Of a stretch of 64,000 bases of DNA, positions 11,511 to 23,267 are shown piece after piece. The notes under the pieces were generated by a model that was given only the letters and a program-made list of their open reading frames with translations, was not told the DNA's origin and did not search any database. The translations under genes and the position numbers were made by a program. This stretch comes from Cladorhizidae sp. MBARI D1340-BT2 (taxonomy: Eukaryota; Porifera; Demospongiae; Poecilosclerida; Cladorhizidae), in contig JAQNBH010000004.1 in assembly GCA_028752905.1 (NCBI GenBank), forward strand, positions 9,056,559-9,120,558, given 5' to 3'. Within the stretch, counting starts at the first letter, position 1; every line of letters starts with the position of its first letter.

Positions 11511-11976
11511 TATCTAGTACTGATATATACGTATATTCAATCCATCTCCATGATAATGTAATTGCCAGGATTATGAGCCACCTTTCAGATAACCTGTGGT
11601 GCTGGAGCGTACATGCAAGCTCTATTGAATACTTACTGGTTGGCAGGGTCCCAGAAGCTGTGTGTTCTTGGATTTGTGGTGTAGACTACAACTACTTTAC
11701 ATATCACAAAACATGCAAACAGCTAAGCCTACTACCATGAGCCATGGAATACCCACTACACATTAATACATCCAAGAGTCGGTTCAGATCCAGAGTACCA
11801 TGATAGGTCAAGGCCGGATCAAAGGGGGGAGTTGTGTGGGTTGCAACCCCCCCTTTTGAGGTGTTGATCATGCATGTGACGTGGATGATCACCACTTCGT
11901 ATCCCTTACAACATATAACTTAGCAGCTGTCAGCCTGCAGCTCATTATATAGCCATATCTAAGGCACATGTGCACC

Positions 11977-13370
11977 ATGTCTGGAAAAAGAAAATCAACT
12001 GTAAGCTCCAAAGGATGTATGAATCTCACTGCTATGTTTAAAAGGTAAATAGCTAAGCATGTTCTTAGGATATACATATTATCATCATTGTGATTATGAT
12101 TCAAGGTCACTGGTGGATGAAGAACAGCCTGGTCCTTCCAAAAGACCATGCTCATATGATTCAGCATGTCATTCTCAAGGTACAGCTTCTACTTTTGTGA
12201 CTGAGATTTGTGGAACAACCGTGCCTGCTGCAACATGTTCTACTTCTGAACTTTCAATAGCTAGTAGCTCATGCTAAGAGTATTGACCTAGGGTCAGTCA
12301 TAAATGCTTCGCATGATTCATTAGATCATTTGAGGAAGAAATCCAAGAATATTACAGATATTCAATATCTTTCTTGTCATTACAAGCCAGCTTCGACTGA
12401 TGTTCTTCATTCTCATGAAGTAACTAAGCAAGGTAAAACTTGGAATGTAGATTTTCAGCATCAATGGCGAGACAAGTTTCCATGGCTTTTAGATATTGTG
12501 TGCTTTTCCCTGAGCAAACAGATAGGGGTGGCAGCACATGAGCAAAACCAGGTGTTTTAGTACTTGCACCATACCAAAGGCCTTACTCGAAGGCACTTGG
12601 AAAGGATGACATTCTTGTTTGGCATGAGAAGATAGACATGCATCAGAAAAGGCTGATCTTTTTCAGCTAAATTTCAGAAATCCTGATGCATGAGTTGATA
12701 CTAAACTGATGAACCAAAAAGCTCAACAAGCAGAACAAAATAGAGAAGTCCTTCGCCAAGTTGTGCTTTGTGTGGAATACTTGTCAAAGCAAGGCTTGCC
12801 TTTCTGGGGTAATACGGATAATAAAGTGGATTTTGCTGATGACACTATCAACAGAGGTAATTTCATAGCTCTACTATAGCTGTCTTCAGAAACATATTTT
12901 GTTTACCAAAGGAAATGCTACTTATACAAGCAAAATAATACAAAACTAGGTGATTAATATCTATGTCTGTAAAGTTAGAGAAGGTTCATCAACCTAACAG
13001 TTCCGGGATAATAGCTTACCTTTTACAGTTATTGCTGATGAGGTAACTGATCCTCATGCCAACAAGAAATTATCTCGGTGCTTTAAGATTTGTGGATTTA
13101 AAGTCATTAAAAAATCCTTCAGGAAATACTTGATAAATTTTATTAGATTGGAGAGAGCAAATGCTCTAGCAATTTCTGCTATAGCCCTAGCCCTAGGCCC
13201 TAGCCCTAGCCCTAGCCCTAAGACCTTGCCATCGGTGTCTTTAAATCCAGCAAATATTTGTGGTCAGGCATGTAATGGTGCTGCTGTGATGTCATCTGAA
13301 ATTGCAGGTGTGCAAGCCAAAATCAAAGAGATTTCCCCCTATGCTTTGTATACCCTCTGTGGATGATATT
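11977..13370 (+). pseudogene. hAT transposase relic (TTF zinc finger, DUF4371)
   Basis: A first exon starts MSGKRKSTVSSKGCMNL and is followed by a GTAAATAG donor. Later pieces are KTWNVDFQHQWRDKFPW (TTF-type zinc finger, about 12435), REVLRQVVLCVEYLSKQG (about 12743), DDTINRGNFIALL (about 12840), PFTVIADEVTDPHANKK (about 13020, the catalytic-Asp block) and NPANICGQACNGAAVMSSE (about 13247, usually RGQGYDGA). Stops and frameshifts separate them. A CCCTAG tract at 13179-13222 interrupts the coding part. The C-terminal dimerisation region is missing. Confidence 0.75.
13179..13222 (+). repeat. CCCTAG hexamer tract inside hAT coding sequence
   Basis: About seven CCCTAG-type units lie between two recognisable parts of the hAT transposase. 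They replace coding sequence in between and add no homology to the transposase family. Confidence 0.85.
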
Positions 13371-13676
13371 TGCCATGCGTTTGTGCAGGCACATCCGAGA
13401 AGGATGTTTGAAGCGTCACTTTTTACTGACTAACTACTGTTAAATCAATCAATTTTATCATTATATATATGTACATATATTTTCGTTGTTTTTCTATGGC
13501 GGTTGTTAACATATGAGTATTATGAGATGCATCTCAAATTGTGGTGAATTTTCAGATTGTTAAACTGTGGTGAATGATCAGTTTTTTGTTCTGAATGGGA
13601 GGCCTTAGCCAATGATCCATTGGATAGCTGTATAATCTACAACCCCCCCTTGTTAAAATTCCTGGATCCGGCCCTG

Positions 13677-14640
13677 CAGGTAGTGACTGTGCGACCAAAA
13701 TGTCCTCATTTAATGATTCCACAGTCACTACTATAGCACTAAATACTGTCACATGACATGTCGGATCTTTTTATCACTGTATTTGCATTAGTTGTGGTGT
13801 TGTTGATTTTAAAGGAGAGAGAGAGAATTTGCTGAGTTGCTACTGGAACAGCAAGGAGGTTGGCAGGATTGCAACTCCATTGGGCCAACCTCCTTTTCCC
13901 TAGATCTACCCGTGAAAATGGTGTTTGTTATAATATTCCTGCGACATGCAGAACAGTGGTAAGGCATGCTGAGCAGAGTGCTCATAACACTTCCTTCCTG
14001 AACATGATAGCTACACACTGTAGACCAAAATCTTGGTTTATTATATTTTCACATCAAAAAAAGTTGGTGTCACTCATCTTGGCTATATAAGGTTATCTGA
14101 CAGCCCTGATGCCAAACTTTTTATAGTTCCCCACTGCACAGGAATGTAACACCAAAAAACAACTGCCATCATGTATGATGACATCATAAGCATTGCTCTA
14201 GCCCTAGCTATAATCCTGGCCCTAATCCTATATAGTCATTGTCCGTTGCACACTACTCTTGTCTGTTGCCCAGGCCCTAATCCTGTGTAGCCATTACATG
14301 TCCCTAAACTTCTATCCTAGCGATAATCCTGGGCTAACCCATATTACTGCAGGAATGTGAATGATGTGCTTTTCATGATGGAGAAGTATGACATTTTGTA
14401 CACTGTTATATAATATGCCTCTAATATGATTTTTGATGAGGGCTATTTCACACTTATACAATGGAAAAGGTTACACCCATTTTAAAAAGGGTTGCCTTTA
14501 GGTATCATCAAGTCCATTTCATTGTGATAATATCTGTGCATTTCAATTGATGTTATTAAATGCATGGGAGTTCAGTCAGCAACGTTCTTGACAGTTAGTA
14601 CAAAGAGCAACTAAAGAGCACTCTTTTAATATTTGCAGTC
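13677..14640. other. Non-coding stretch with degenerate CCCTAA words
   Basis: No gene is visible. Degenerate CCCTAG/CCCTAATCC words occur at 14199-14240 and again around 14271-14330. Confidence 0.5.
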
Positions 14641-14995
14641 ACGTCGACAGATCTTGCATCCATTACGTACGAGTTCTCTACAAGCTTGAATCGCTTCTGG
14701 TAGAGTTGTCCAGCACGCTTCCCAGCCTTCTTCATCTTTTTCCAACTTTGTTCACTTGGAAATTATTGCTATTGAACTGCTATCATTGCTTAAGACCCAG
14801 CAATGTCCAGCTTGACAGGTTGCTCCCTCTCAAGATACTAGATTAGTGTGGCCTTGTAAAGAAGTTAGTCCATTGATTGCTGCCTCTTGAGTACAGAGCA
14901 GTTTTGTGGCCTCATTCACATGCTCCAGATTACTTGTGCAATCATAGAGGAGGACTACTGTATTATATGCTTCCCTGGTGTTCCATGCAGTCCTT
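14640..14995 (-). pseudogene. Relic of a TE-associated protein with Cys-rich C-terminus
   Basis: On the minus strand a decayed frame shows SNLEHVNEATKLLCTQEAA, then TCQAGHCWVLSND and EACRELVRNGCKICRRDC-like residues at the end. I recall this order (EHVNEAR..LFTQK, AAYQAGHCW, C-rich tail) from uncharacterised multi-copy metazoan proteins in mobile DNA. I do not know the function. Stops at several places make it non-functional. Confidence 0.4.
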
Positions 14996-15309
14996 TAGCC
15001 ATGGCCTAAAAAAAAGGACTTAGTGTCACACCCAGTGAATGCACATAACAGACGAGACCATACACCGATGAGGACCTAGAGCGTTAGCTAACGCTTACAC
15101 CCGAAATTTGAACGCATTTTTGTAGCCATCATAACTTTACCCTCCTTTCTTTTGTGAAGATATTTTTGATATCAACTTGTTGCTCATTCTACGTGCTTTA
15201 AGAGGATATGTGAAATGTCTCTATAGGCACATTTTCTTAGAAGATACACCAAAAAGGCCAGTGTCACTCCAAAAATTGCACCCCCCAAACTGCGGCGACA
15301 GCTACTTGC

Positions 15310-16090
15310 TAAGTGATAGATCATAGGCGACTGTCCACCTTTAACTGTTTACTTTTTCATATCACTAGATATGAAAAAGTTCAGCCCAGCCCTCAATATA
15401 TCAACCTCTATATATTGACTTCTACATATTCACTCATAAAACTTAATATTTTATGACTGCATGGTTGGAGATGCATATGCAAAAGTAAACAATTAAAGGT
15501 GGACATATAGAAATACAGGTATCTTAGTTAATCCAGCCGTTCCTCCTAGTTATATATATATCCTAGTTATATATATATACAACTATATACGGCTTGGGCT
15601 GGCTTGTTTGATTAACTAGGAACGGCTGGATTAACTTAGATACCCCTATAACTGTATTTCTATATGTCCACCTTTAACTGTTTACTTTTGCATATGCATC
15701 TCCAACCATGCAGTCATAATATATTAGGTTTTATTAGTGAATATGTAGAAGTCAATATATAGAGGTTGATATATAGAGGGCTGGGCTGAACTAGGAGGAC
15801 CCACTGGACTAACTATCTATATGTCCACCTTTAACTGTTTACTTTTTCATATGTATATCCAAACATGCAGTAATAAAATATTAAGTTCCCTAAGTGAATA
15901 TGTAGAAATCAATATATAGAGGTTGATATATACAGGGCTGGGTTGGCTTGTTTGATTAACTAGGAGGACCAGCTGGATTAACTAAGATGCCCCTATAACT
16001 GTATTTCTATATGTCCACCATTAATTGTTTTTGCATATGCATCTCCAACCATGCAGTCATAATATACTAAGTTTTATGAGTGAATACGAC
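15310..16090 (+). repeat. Foldback and direct repeats around a palindrome
   Basis: A unit with CTTTAACTGTTTACTTTTGC, CATGCAGTCATAATAT and TATATAGAGGTTGATATATA occurs four times. The copy at about 15355-15560 is inverted relative to the one at about 15600-15790, forming a near-perfect palindrome of about 190 bp per arm around 15575. Two further direct copies follow at 15818-15960 and 16005-16088. No ORF is present. It is likely a foldback or MITE cluster. Confidence 0.85.
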
Positions 16091-16373
16091 ATGCGGCTCT
16101 GTTTCTCTGCGGATCATTAGGTTACCCGGGAAGAATAGCTATTGCTCTTAGGACACATAGCAGGCTAATCCTGCAATTGGTCCATATTGTTGCTATTGCT
16201 ATAGCACTTGAGATCATTAGGTTATAACAAGGGTTGGCTATGCCCTGCATTTGGTCCTCAAAATTGTTGATAATGATTGCTGATATTTTCACGAACTCCC
16301 ATACGGAAATACCCTTCTGCTTCAAATGTTCCACGATTCCACTCAATAATTCATCCAAGTTCACACTCCTTAA

Positions 16374-17272
16374 GGGGGGAATCGACCATTTTGTGGGGTT
16401 TTTTCCTTCTTTTTTCCCCCTTTCGTCAATCTATACCTTCACTATTAAATTAGCTGCATTTCAAGTTTCAACATTTTATTGTCAACCATTCTTGAGTTAT
16501 GATACTTTTTATCCTCCCATTTCATTGCAACTCTGTGCAATGAACAAGAAGAAGCCTGAATAAACGCAGTAAGTTGGATTGTTCATAATATAATAAGCGT
16601 TCATGGCCAAGACTTGAAACTTGGCTAAAATATCGCTCAGTCATTTCCGCGCTATCTGCGCAAAGTGGGGTACAAACGTCTGCTCCTGCGCATGCCACGT
16701 TCTTTCTCAGTTCCCAACTTTGATCGAACCTCTGTGTGATTTCTAGTGCGATTCTAATGCGATTCTAAAGCTACTATCATACACTTTTCAAACTGATTTA
16801 TTATGAAATGTAATTTCATGTAGTGACATCACATGATACCGTGTAACTCATTCAATTTTTGTCTGTAGTAAATAATTTTTATATATTATGAAAGCTCTTG
16901 CATTACTCCTTCTTTTCAATTGACAAATTATCAATCCAGTCATTTTCTGATGAGATATTCAGTCTGACAGCATATGACCGGGAATAAAATGAAATTGGGG
17001 ATGTTGGGGTGAATTTAAAAAAATTTAAAAAACTATCAATTCAAAAGAGGTATCCTGTGGTTTGGGTACAGGAGTGCATCTAAACATTATAAAGGACCTT
17101 TGTGGTTTCCCCATGTTTCAGTCCTAGTTTATTGCAACACCATTATTCTAATGTCATTGGAAAGCACCTAGAATGAGCTACATTTTGAGACCATAATCTT
17201 TGGAAATGGATTAAGCATTCAATAGTTATGACACGTTTTTTAAAAAAACCCACAAAATGGTCGACTCCCCCC
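16374..17272. mobile_element. Non-autonomous TTAA-flanked DNA transposon
   Basis: The element starts GGGGGGAATCGACCATTTTG and ends with the inverted counterpart CAAAATGGTCGACTCCCCCC. It is flanked on both sides by TTAA (16370-16373 and 17273-17276). It is 899 bp and has no transposase. TTAA duplication with G-rich ends fits Kolobok, with piggyBac as the alternative. Relatives may end near 4700. Confidence 0.8.
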
Positions 17273-17289
17273 TTAAGTCGAATATAGTT

Positions 17290-17825
17290 TTCAAATGATC
17301 TTCTAATAGTGTATGCCTGTTGTCCGGTACATCCTTCAAATAAGCTACAATAACAACAACGTGTAAGGACTTGCACTCTTTATACTATACTGTAAACTAC
17401 TGGACTTACAATCAATAAGAGTGGATCTACTCCTTGTAGTGATTTGTGTGGCCATCACGGTACGCTCCGTTTCCTGATTCCTGTGATGAAACATATTCCT
17501 GGCTAAACATTCATGTTGCTGGTGGGTGTGTGCATGTGTACGGGAGAGAGATGGTTAGCACTAACAGGCTAGATGATTGCAGAGAGAGAGAGCACAGTGA
17601 TTCTCCTGGGAGAAAAAGATAATAGTAAGTTTGTAGCGATGGTAAACTCACTAGTGAGAGCACAATAACTGCTTGACTGACACAAACACGGGTCGAGCAC
17701 AATAACTGCTTGATTGACACCAAGACGGGCCTAGGGAAGTTTCTGTCTGACTGACACCAAGACGTGCCTAGGGAGGTTTAAGTAACCCATGAAAGGTCAT
17801 GAAAGGTTACACTTGTTACAGATGT
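17290..17825. other. Non-coding stretch
   Basis: A short imperfect duplication of TGACTGACACCAAGACG-like words lies at 17670-17780 (CACAATAACTGCTTGA twice). No gene is seen. Confidence 0.5.
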
Positions 17826-18205
17826 ACCCCTCTGTACCACTTTATGTATCTTCTATACCTTACTATCTTTTTTTAACACTTTGTACCTTCCTGTATCACT
17901 TGAATCTTTCTGTACCCCTTTGTACCACTTTGTGTATCTTTCTATACCTTACTGTTTCTTTCTATACCTTACTGTATTAACAACACTTTGTACCACTTTA
18001 TGAATCTTACTATACCTTACTGTATCTTTTTTGTAACACTTTGTACCACTTTATATATCTTTCTATACCTTACTGTATCTTTTTTTTTCTTACTGTATCT
18101 TTTTTTACAACTTTGTACCACTTTATGAATCTTCCTATACCATACTGTATCTTTTTTAACACTTTGTACCACTTTATGTATCTTTCTATACCTTTCTATA
18201 ATAAT
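17826..18205 (+). repeat. AT-rich tandem repeat (TTTGTACCACTTTATGTATC)
   Basis: About seven degenerate units contain CTTTGTACCACTTTAT, ATCTTTCTATACCTTACTGT and a T-run. The spacing is about 40 to 60 bp. Open frames here are compositional. Confidence 0.85.
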
Positions 18206-18828
18206 ATTCTAAATAAAAAGGACATGTAGGGTTGACTTTGATACTGTTCTGTCATAACAATCACTCCATTACTGCCTCCACAAACCATAAAGGGCCTCAC
18301 AAATAATGAAAAACTCAGCAATAAGATATTCTTGGATAACAATCCCTACATTACTGCTCCACAACCACAAGGGACCTCACAAATAATGATCAAATTCAGA
18401 TTACTCTAACATAATATATATACCCTCTTTAGCATCAAAGTTATTACATCATTGCATCATGCTGTCCCTTCTGGAGGAGTAATGTAGGGATTGTTATCCA
18501 AGAACCTGTGCGTAGATGTGGGGCTTAGCATTTAGCACTTACGGCATCTAACGGGTTAGACATGCACAGACGTCTAGTTCGACAGAATCGAACAGTCAGG
18601 CTAGACAAGGGGAAGAAAATACTCTTCAAACTTTTCGGTGTGTATGTGTGGAAATATTCGATCTTCCACAGATATACTGCAGGGTCCTTCTCTGTCCTCA
18701 CCATCACAATTCAGCTCTACTCGAGGGACAAATTTGGCAGCTGACTTTATTGATGCGTGTTTTATTAATTTTGTGAGGCTGCGCTTGCACGGTGTAGCAA
18801 AAGGGACAAATATGGCAGCGGGACTAAT
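18206..18828. other. Mostly non-coding
   Basis: An ACTCCATTACTGC/AACAATCCCTACATTACTGC pair at about 18262 and 18340 repeats imperfectly. An inverted match to the second lies at about 18479-18500 (GTAATGTAGGGATTGTTATCC against GGATAACAATCCCTACATTAC), bounding an approximately 165-bp hairpin-type MITE. Upstream of the RNase H relic no RT motif is recognised. Confidence 0.5.
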
Positions 18829-19128
18829 ATGGCACACGACACCGGCATTGGGTACGTGTTGTCACAACTGGATGACGTAGGCGAAGACCATCCCATCGCC
18901 TATGGCTCCTGCAAATTGTTATCTCGCGAACATAACTATTCGGCAATAGAGCGCGAAGCTCTAGCGATTATCGAAGGCGTAAGACACTTCCAGGTATATT
19001 TAGAGGGCACTCGTTTTGAAATTCAAACTGACCACAACTCTCTGACTTACCTCGACCGGATGTGAGACACCCATGGAAGGATAGCACGGTGGAGAATGGA
19101 ACTTTTACAATTTAACTATATGATCACC
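18829..19128 (+). pseudogene. Ty3/gypsy RNase H domain fragment
   Basis: The frame reads DTGIGYVLSQLDD, HPIAYGSCKLLSREHNYS, AIEREALAIIEGVRHFQVYL and FEIQTDHNSLTYLDRM. This is the RNase H domain of gypsy Pol, with the acidic residues in ERE and TDHN that bind metal. A TGA at 19063 interrupts, after which the same frame continues with DTHGRIARWRMELLQFNYM. It ends abruptly at 19128 where a hAT end begins. No integrase follows. Confidence 0.9.
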
Positions 19129-19560
19129 CAGGGGCGGATCTATTTTATATATAGAAATAAAATATAGATATATTATATCAAATACAGCATATACAGAGAG
19201 AAAAATGTTAAATTACAATGAATAAACGAACAACAAATCCATATTATGACAGTGGATATATGTGGCTCTATGATTTTCTGCCAAGAGACGACCCTGCACA
19301 CCCCTTGCACTAGACATATTGCTAGCACCATCATAGCCTTGCCCCCTACAATCTTAAAAGTCTAAGTCAAACTTATTCAGTGCTTCTTTTATTGCACGAG
19401 CCAAAACCTCTCCAGTGATCCTTTCTGTACTTATGAAATCTAAGAATTCTTCTCTTATATCACAATTACTATCTACATTATATTGAACTCTGAATTTGTT
19501 TATTTTTTGCAGGTATGGGTTGAATACTGGGTGGTGGGAGTACAAGTAATTTTTAATCAT
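19129..19560 (-). mobile_element. Truncated hAT element, DUF4371 fragment
   Basis: The left border CAGGGGCGGATCTA at 19129 is a typical hAT terminus and cuts the gypsy fragment. On the minus strand from 19510 down the coding part reads NVDSNCDIREEFLDFIS, EVLARAIKEALNKFDLDF, a stop at about 19354, then DCRGQGYDGASNMSSARG and YIHCH. This is the DUF4371/hAT core around RGQGYDGA. The other end is lost where the Tigger sequence starts. Confidence 0.75.
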
Positions 19561-19983
19561 TATGTTCCCTTCCCATTCTCCGGAATTCCATCTCAGTCAT
19601 CTTCCTTTTGCATCCTCACAACTCGCTGCCCTCCTTCTTTATGTCTGAGATAGTGGAGACTCCAACTCCATACTGTTTAGCTAGTAACTTGTAGCTTTTC
19701 TTCCCGAGCTGGGCCAGGATCTCGACCTTCTCCTCAAAGGTAAGGCTCTTGTGTGCTCTTTTCTTCCCCATATCACTGCATCTGCATCTATGACGAGCAT
19801 TATGACATGCTCGCGGTAGGTTCAAAGTTCAATAATGGCATTCATTTATAATTTTTTTTTTTTTTTTTATTATAAAAATTTTTTTTTAATATTTAATATA
19901 TATATATATTTTTTTTTTTTTTTTTGCCGTTCGGATTAGCGAGGTTTCGGATTAACGGGGTCCGGATTAGCGGGGGTCTACTG
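19561..19983 (-). mobile_element. Truncated Tigger/pogo element, 5' part
   Basis: Read on the minus strand the element starts CAGTAGACCCCCGCTAATCC at 19983, next to a TA (19984-19985). It contains further CGGATTAGCG/CGGATTAACG subterminal repeats, then the start of a transposase with a psq/CENP-B-type HTH: MGKKRAHKSLTFEEKVEIL, QYGVGVSTISDIKKEG. A stop follows at about 19616, then decayed sequence. The DDE part is absent. A T-rich low-complexity run lies at 19851-19925. Confidence 0.85.
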
Positions 19984-19985
19984 TA

Positions 19986-21480
19986 TAAGTTGCATTTTTA
20001 AGCACCTTTAAAATGCTTGGCTAATGCACATTTCCAGACCTCACAGAATATTCAAGAAGTGCTAAAAAATTCCCTCTGTGTTGACCTCCGTGCTATCACC
20101 TCTGTGACATCAAGTACCTATACATTGCTTGCCACAAAGAAGTATTGCATCAGCCATACATCTTTGTACCTATTTGTTGCTATGTTACCCTCATATATAG
20201 GCAGGGCCGTATTATCCATAAGGCTGACTAGGCTAAAGCCTAGGGGCCCACCAAGAGTAGGGGCCCACCAAATACAGGGGGCCATGCGCAACCTTTTTTT
20301 TCCGTACCGAAAAGTAAACGTGAGATTGGTGCGCGCATCTATTCCCAGATACCTAGGATGTGTTTATCGGTGGGCAATATTTAGTTTCTCCTCGTGTCCG
20401 AAGAACTGGAGGCTTGATAGAGGAGTTCTAGGTGCTATTCCTCTCTAGGATTACTTACTGGTACTTCATTACTCAAATCTCAAAAGGTTTTCAGCAGATA
20501 ATTAAAAAAAGTAAAGCGAAGAACTCTTGTTACCAAGGTGAGGAACTAACTTTACTTCAGCTAACCTAGTAGTTTCTTTTTTTCTTTTACGACTGTTAGA
20601 TCAAGCTAAATAGTGTATAGTAAATAGTTTAGGTAGCGCATCTAAATAGTGTAGAATAGTAAATAATTTCTCAAAATCAATTGAAGCACTTGACGAAGAA
20701 GCAGCAGAAAAAGTGGACAAGGAAGTGCAGGGAAGATGAGAAGCTGAATGAGAGAGCAGGACAGAAGCGGAATATGAAGGCAGTAATAGCACCGACTCAG
20801 TAGGCTCAGGAGGAGACACAGACATAGAGCCTGAGGGCTGGGTGGGTGGGAGACACACACAGAGAGGGCTGGATGGGAGACAAATAGAGAGTTCTCTGTG
20901 ACAGACACAGAGGGCTGGGTGAGAATCACAGACACAGAATCTCAGACGCAGGAGGAGACACAATGGACTGAAGCAGGAGACCATAGAAGAGTGACAGGTA
21001 CCACAGCTGGAGATGGCAAAGTGGTGTTCTTGTTGGTCCTTTTTTGTTTCCTATCATTAAATGTGGAAATTACTATGGAAATTACTATGTATATTAACTC
21101 TACTAGCTAGCAGTAGTGGCTGGCTGCAAGGACTACTACTAAGTTGACAATCTATTCAATAGTTCAATCACTGCTCAGTTTAGATTAGCTTTAGGGGGGC
21201 CTGGGGTAGCTTTCAAAAAAGCCTTTAACTTTGACTTAGCCATGAGTAAGATATTTGATGAGTGACAGGAGTCGACAGTAAATCTCGCTGGGAGGTAATG
21301 ACCATGTGCTGAACATTTGGAACGACGATAAAGGTTAGGTGTCTGGTGCAGCCACACCACCCCTATGTTTCCCCCACTTGGGGGCATGGCTGCGCAGGTC
21401 AGCCAGCTAGCAGAGTAAACATAGCTAGCTTAAAATAAAAAAATTTTAAGCAAGAAAAGGCAAAAAGCAATGCAGGTTTG
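19986..21480. other. Repeat-rich, no identified gene
   Basis: A possible hAT terminus (CAGGGCCGTATTATCC) starts at about 20203. Degenerate repeats with GAGGGCTGG and GAGACACA at about 20825-20935 produce Ser/Leu/Val-rich ORFs on the minus strand. A TTATGGAAATTACTATG-type duplication is at 21060-21090. No domain is recognised. Confidence 0.45.
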
Positions 21481-22785
21481 TTGTTTAGTTAGATTTTGGG
21501 AAATTAGAGAAAAGGGGGCCTCGACAGTCGATCCCTTCTGGATCCGCCATAGATCACCCACCGATCAGGATCCTGGAACGGGAACGCAGATGGGCTTAGT
21601 CGAGAATACGATTCACGGCTAGAGGAGGGGGAGATGTCAGGGAAATTACCTACACACCCACAAACCCTTATGTCTGCCGAAACCACAGAGTCGTCAACAC
21701 AGGAAACTACCGGACACAGAGACATTTGTTAGATCACTGACACAGAATAATAATAGACATTGTTAGATAGTTGTATAGTTATATATTTGTATGGAATGAG
21801 TGTTTTGAATGTGTCTTCATAACAATGAAAACATATTACTTTACGTCTAATGTGTACCACAATTTGATGTTTTTGTTTTGATCTGAATTATAACATTCCA
21901 GAAGTGTGAATACATATATGCATGCTAGCACAGTACATGATCATCACAATGAATCACATGAATATGAACACAATATAACGGAGAGAGAAAATACCATGCA
22001 GAAATCAATAAATGCAATAAACAACAACAGATTGAAGTAAAATACAAGGAAACTACTGGGTGAAGTCTACTATGGTGTGATGTTAGGAGGGGAAAAAACA
22101 GTCCTTCTTTGTGACACAGTGGTACTGATAAAATAAAATTGCTCAAATTTTAAAAAATTGTGGACTACCCATGAAGCTAAAGCAGCCTTTGCAGTTCATG
22201 CTGCTTACCTTGCACAGCTAACTATAGCTAAACTCACAGTCAATGCCTTCTTCATTGCTAAGCACTCTCATCTTCATCCAAATCGTCAACTCGAATGAGA
22301 GCGCTAGGCTTGCTTGAGGGTAAGTCAAGCCCGACTACTTAGCTGAGCTATAGAAGAGCTTCAGGGTCAACACTGGTCTGGCCAAGGTAAGATGAGATAC
22401 CATCACATTCTTCATCACTGCTTCCCCCTAAGAGTCTTCCAGAACCTGAGAAAGCACAATCGTCAACTGATCACGGTGAAAAAGCTACTGAAATTCTGAA
22501 CAGTCGGTGTTTTTCAATATTTTCCCCTTAGTTAGGAAAGTCTATTATAGCCTTTATATTCAGTAGGTAAGTAGAGAAAGAATGTAGTTTTTTTTAAACC
22601 TTTATTGGATATTTTTAAACCCTACAATCGATTTTTTATTGATTTTTTTATTCAATAAATGCTTTTGGCGTATATACACTTACACCAGTGAATGGGTTAT
22701 AACCACTTTCAAATTTTAACCACACTATACCTTTGTAGACCGCACTAAAACAATTAGTACTGGTTTGGTTTTTCAGAAATAGGTA
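21481..22785. other. No identified gene
   Basis: Short ORFs at 21504-21725 and 21925-22146 (both minus) show no motif I can place. The region is otherwise AT-rich non-coding. Confidence 0.5.
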
Positions 22786-22789
22786 CGTT

Positions 22790-22925
22790 ACAATAACCTT
22801 CTCAATAATCAACTTGAAATTTTATTCTCTCGACATTTTGACTATTATTATAGGTGCTCTAGCCTTCACCAGGAATAATTTAAAGTTGATTATTGAGAAG
22901 GTTATTGTAATGTTATTATGTCAAC
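22790..22925 (-). repeat. Hairpin with degenerate hammerhead-like core (PLE pLTR type)
   Basis: Arms AATAACCTTCTCAATAATCA (22793-22812) and the inverted counterpart at 22886-22907 bracket, on the minus strand, CTGGTGAAGGCTAGAGCACC and then AGTCAAAATGTCGAGAG. Hammerhead ribozymes of Penelope elements have CTGATGA...GAAA in this context. Here two core bases differ (CTGGTGA; AAAA for GAAA), so cleavage is unlikely. The same words occur near 8903. Confidence 0.4.
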
Positions 22926-23267
22926 TGAGAGTTCATTGAGAGGTATATTGCTTTCGGCTAATTCAAACCCATAAGTTTCCATGAATTCCAGCACGAAACA
23001 AATGGCGGTCTACTATATACCAGGACTCATTCTGAATGCCTTCAGTTGAGCAAGAAGGTGCTCCCAGATGGATTTTTTTGTGAACATTTTATTGTAGACC
23101 TATAGCTGTATCGAGTGCAGAGCATTTGTTTCCTCACTTCAAAGAAGTTGATAATTATACTAAACTGCAGCTTTAATATGAACAGTTTAATTTAAAAAAT
23201 TAGCTATAATTTTTTTTTTTTAAGAATAAACTATCAGGTGAGTTTGGCGTAGACACACAGCCATGGG

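Larger units (their letters stand above)
11809..13676 (+). mobile_element. Decayed hAT element with terminal inverted repeats
   Basis: The left end starts CAAGGCCGGATCAAAGG and the right end, reverse-complemented, reads CAGGGCCGGATCCAGG. Each is followed inward by a C-rich/G-rich block (AACCCCCCCTT on both sides). The ends enclose a hAT transposase relic of the TTF/DUF4371 type. I found no clean 8-bp duplication at these borders. CAGGGCCGGAT-type ends are common for this hAT group. Confidence 0.75.

Noticed and set aside
20642..20984. Ser/Leu/Val-rich minus-strand ORFs of 97-127 codons resembling membrane proteins
   Set aside because: They run opposite to a GAGACACA/GAGGGCTGG repeat. Hydrophobicity comes from the repeat composition.
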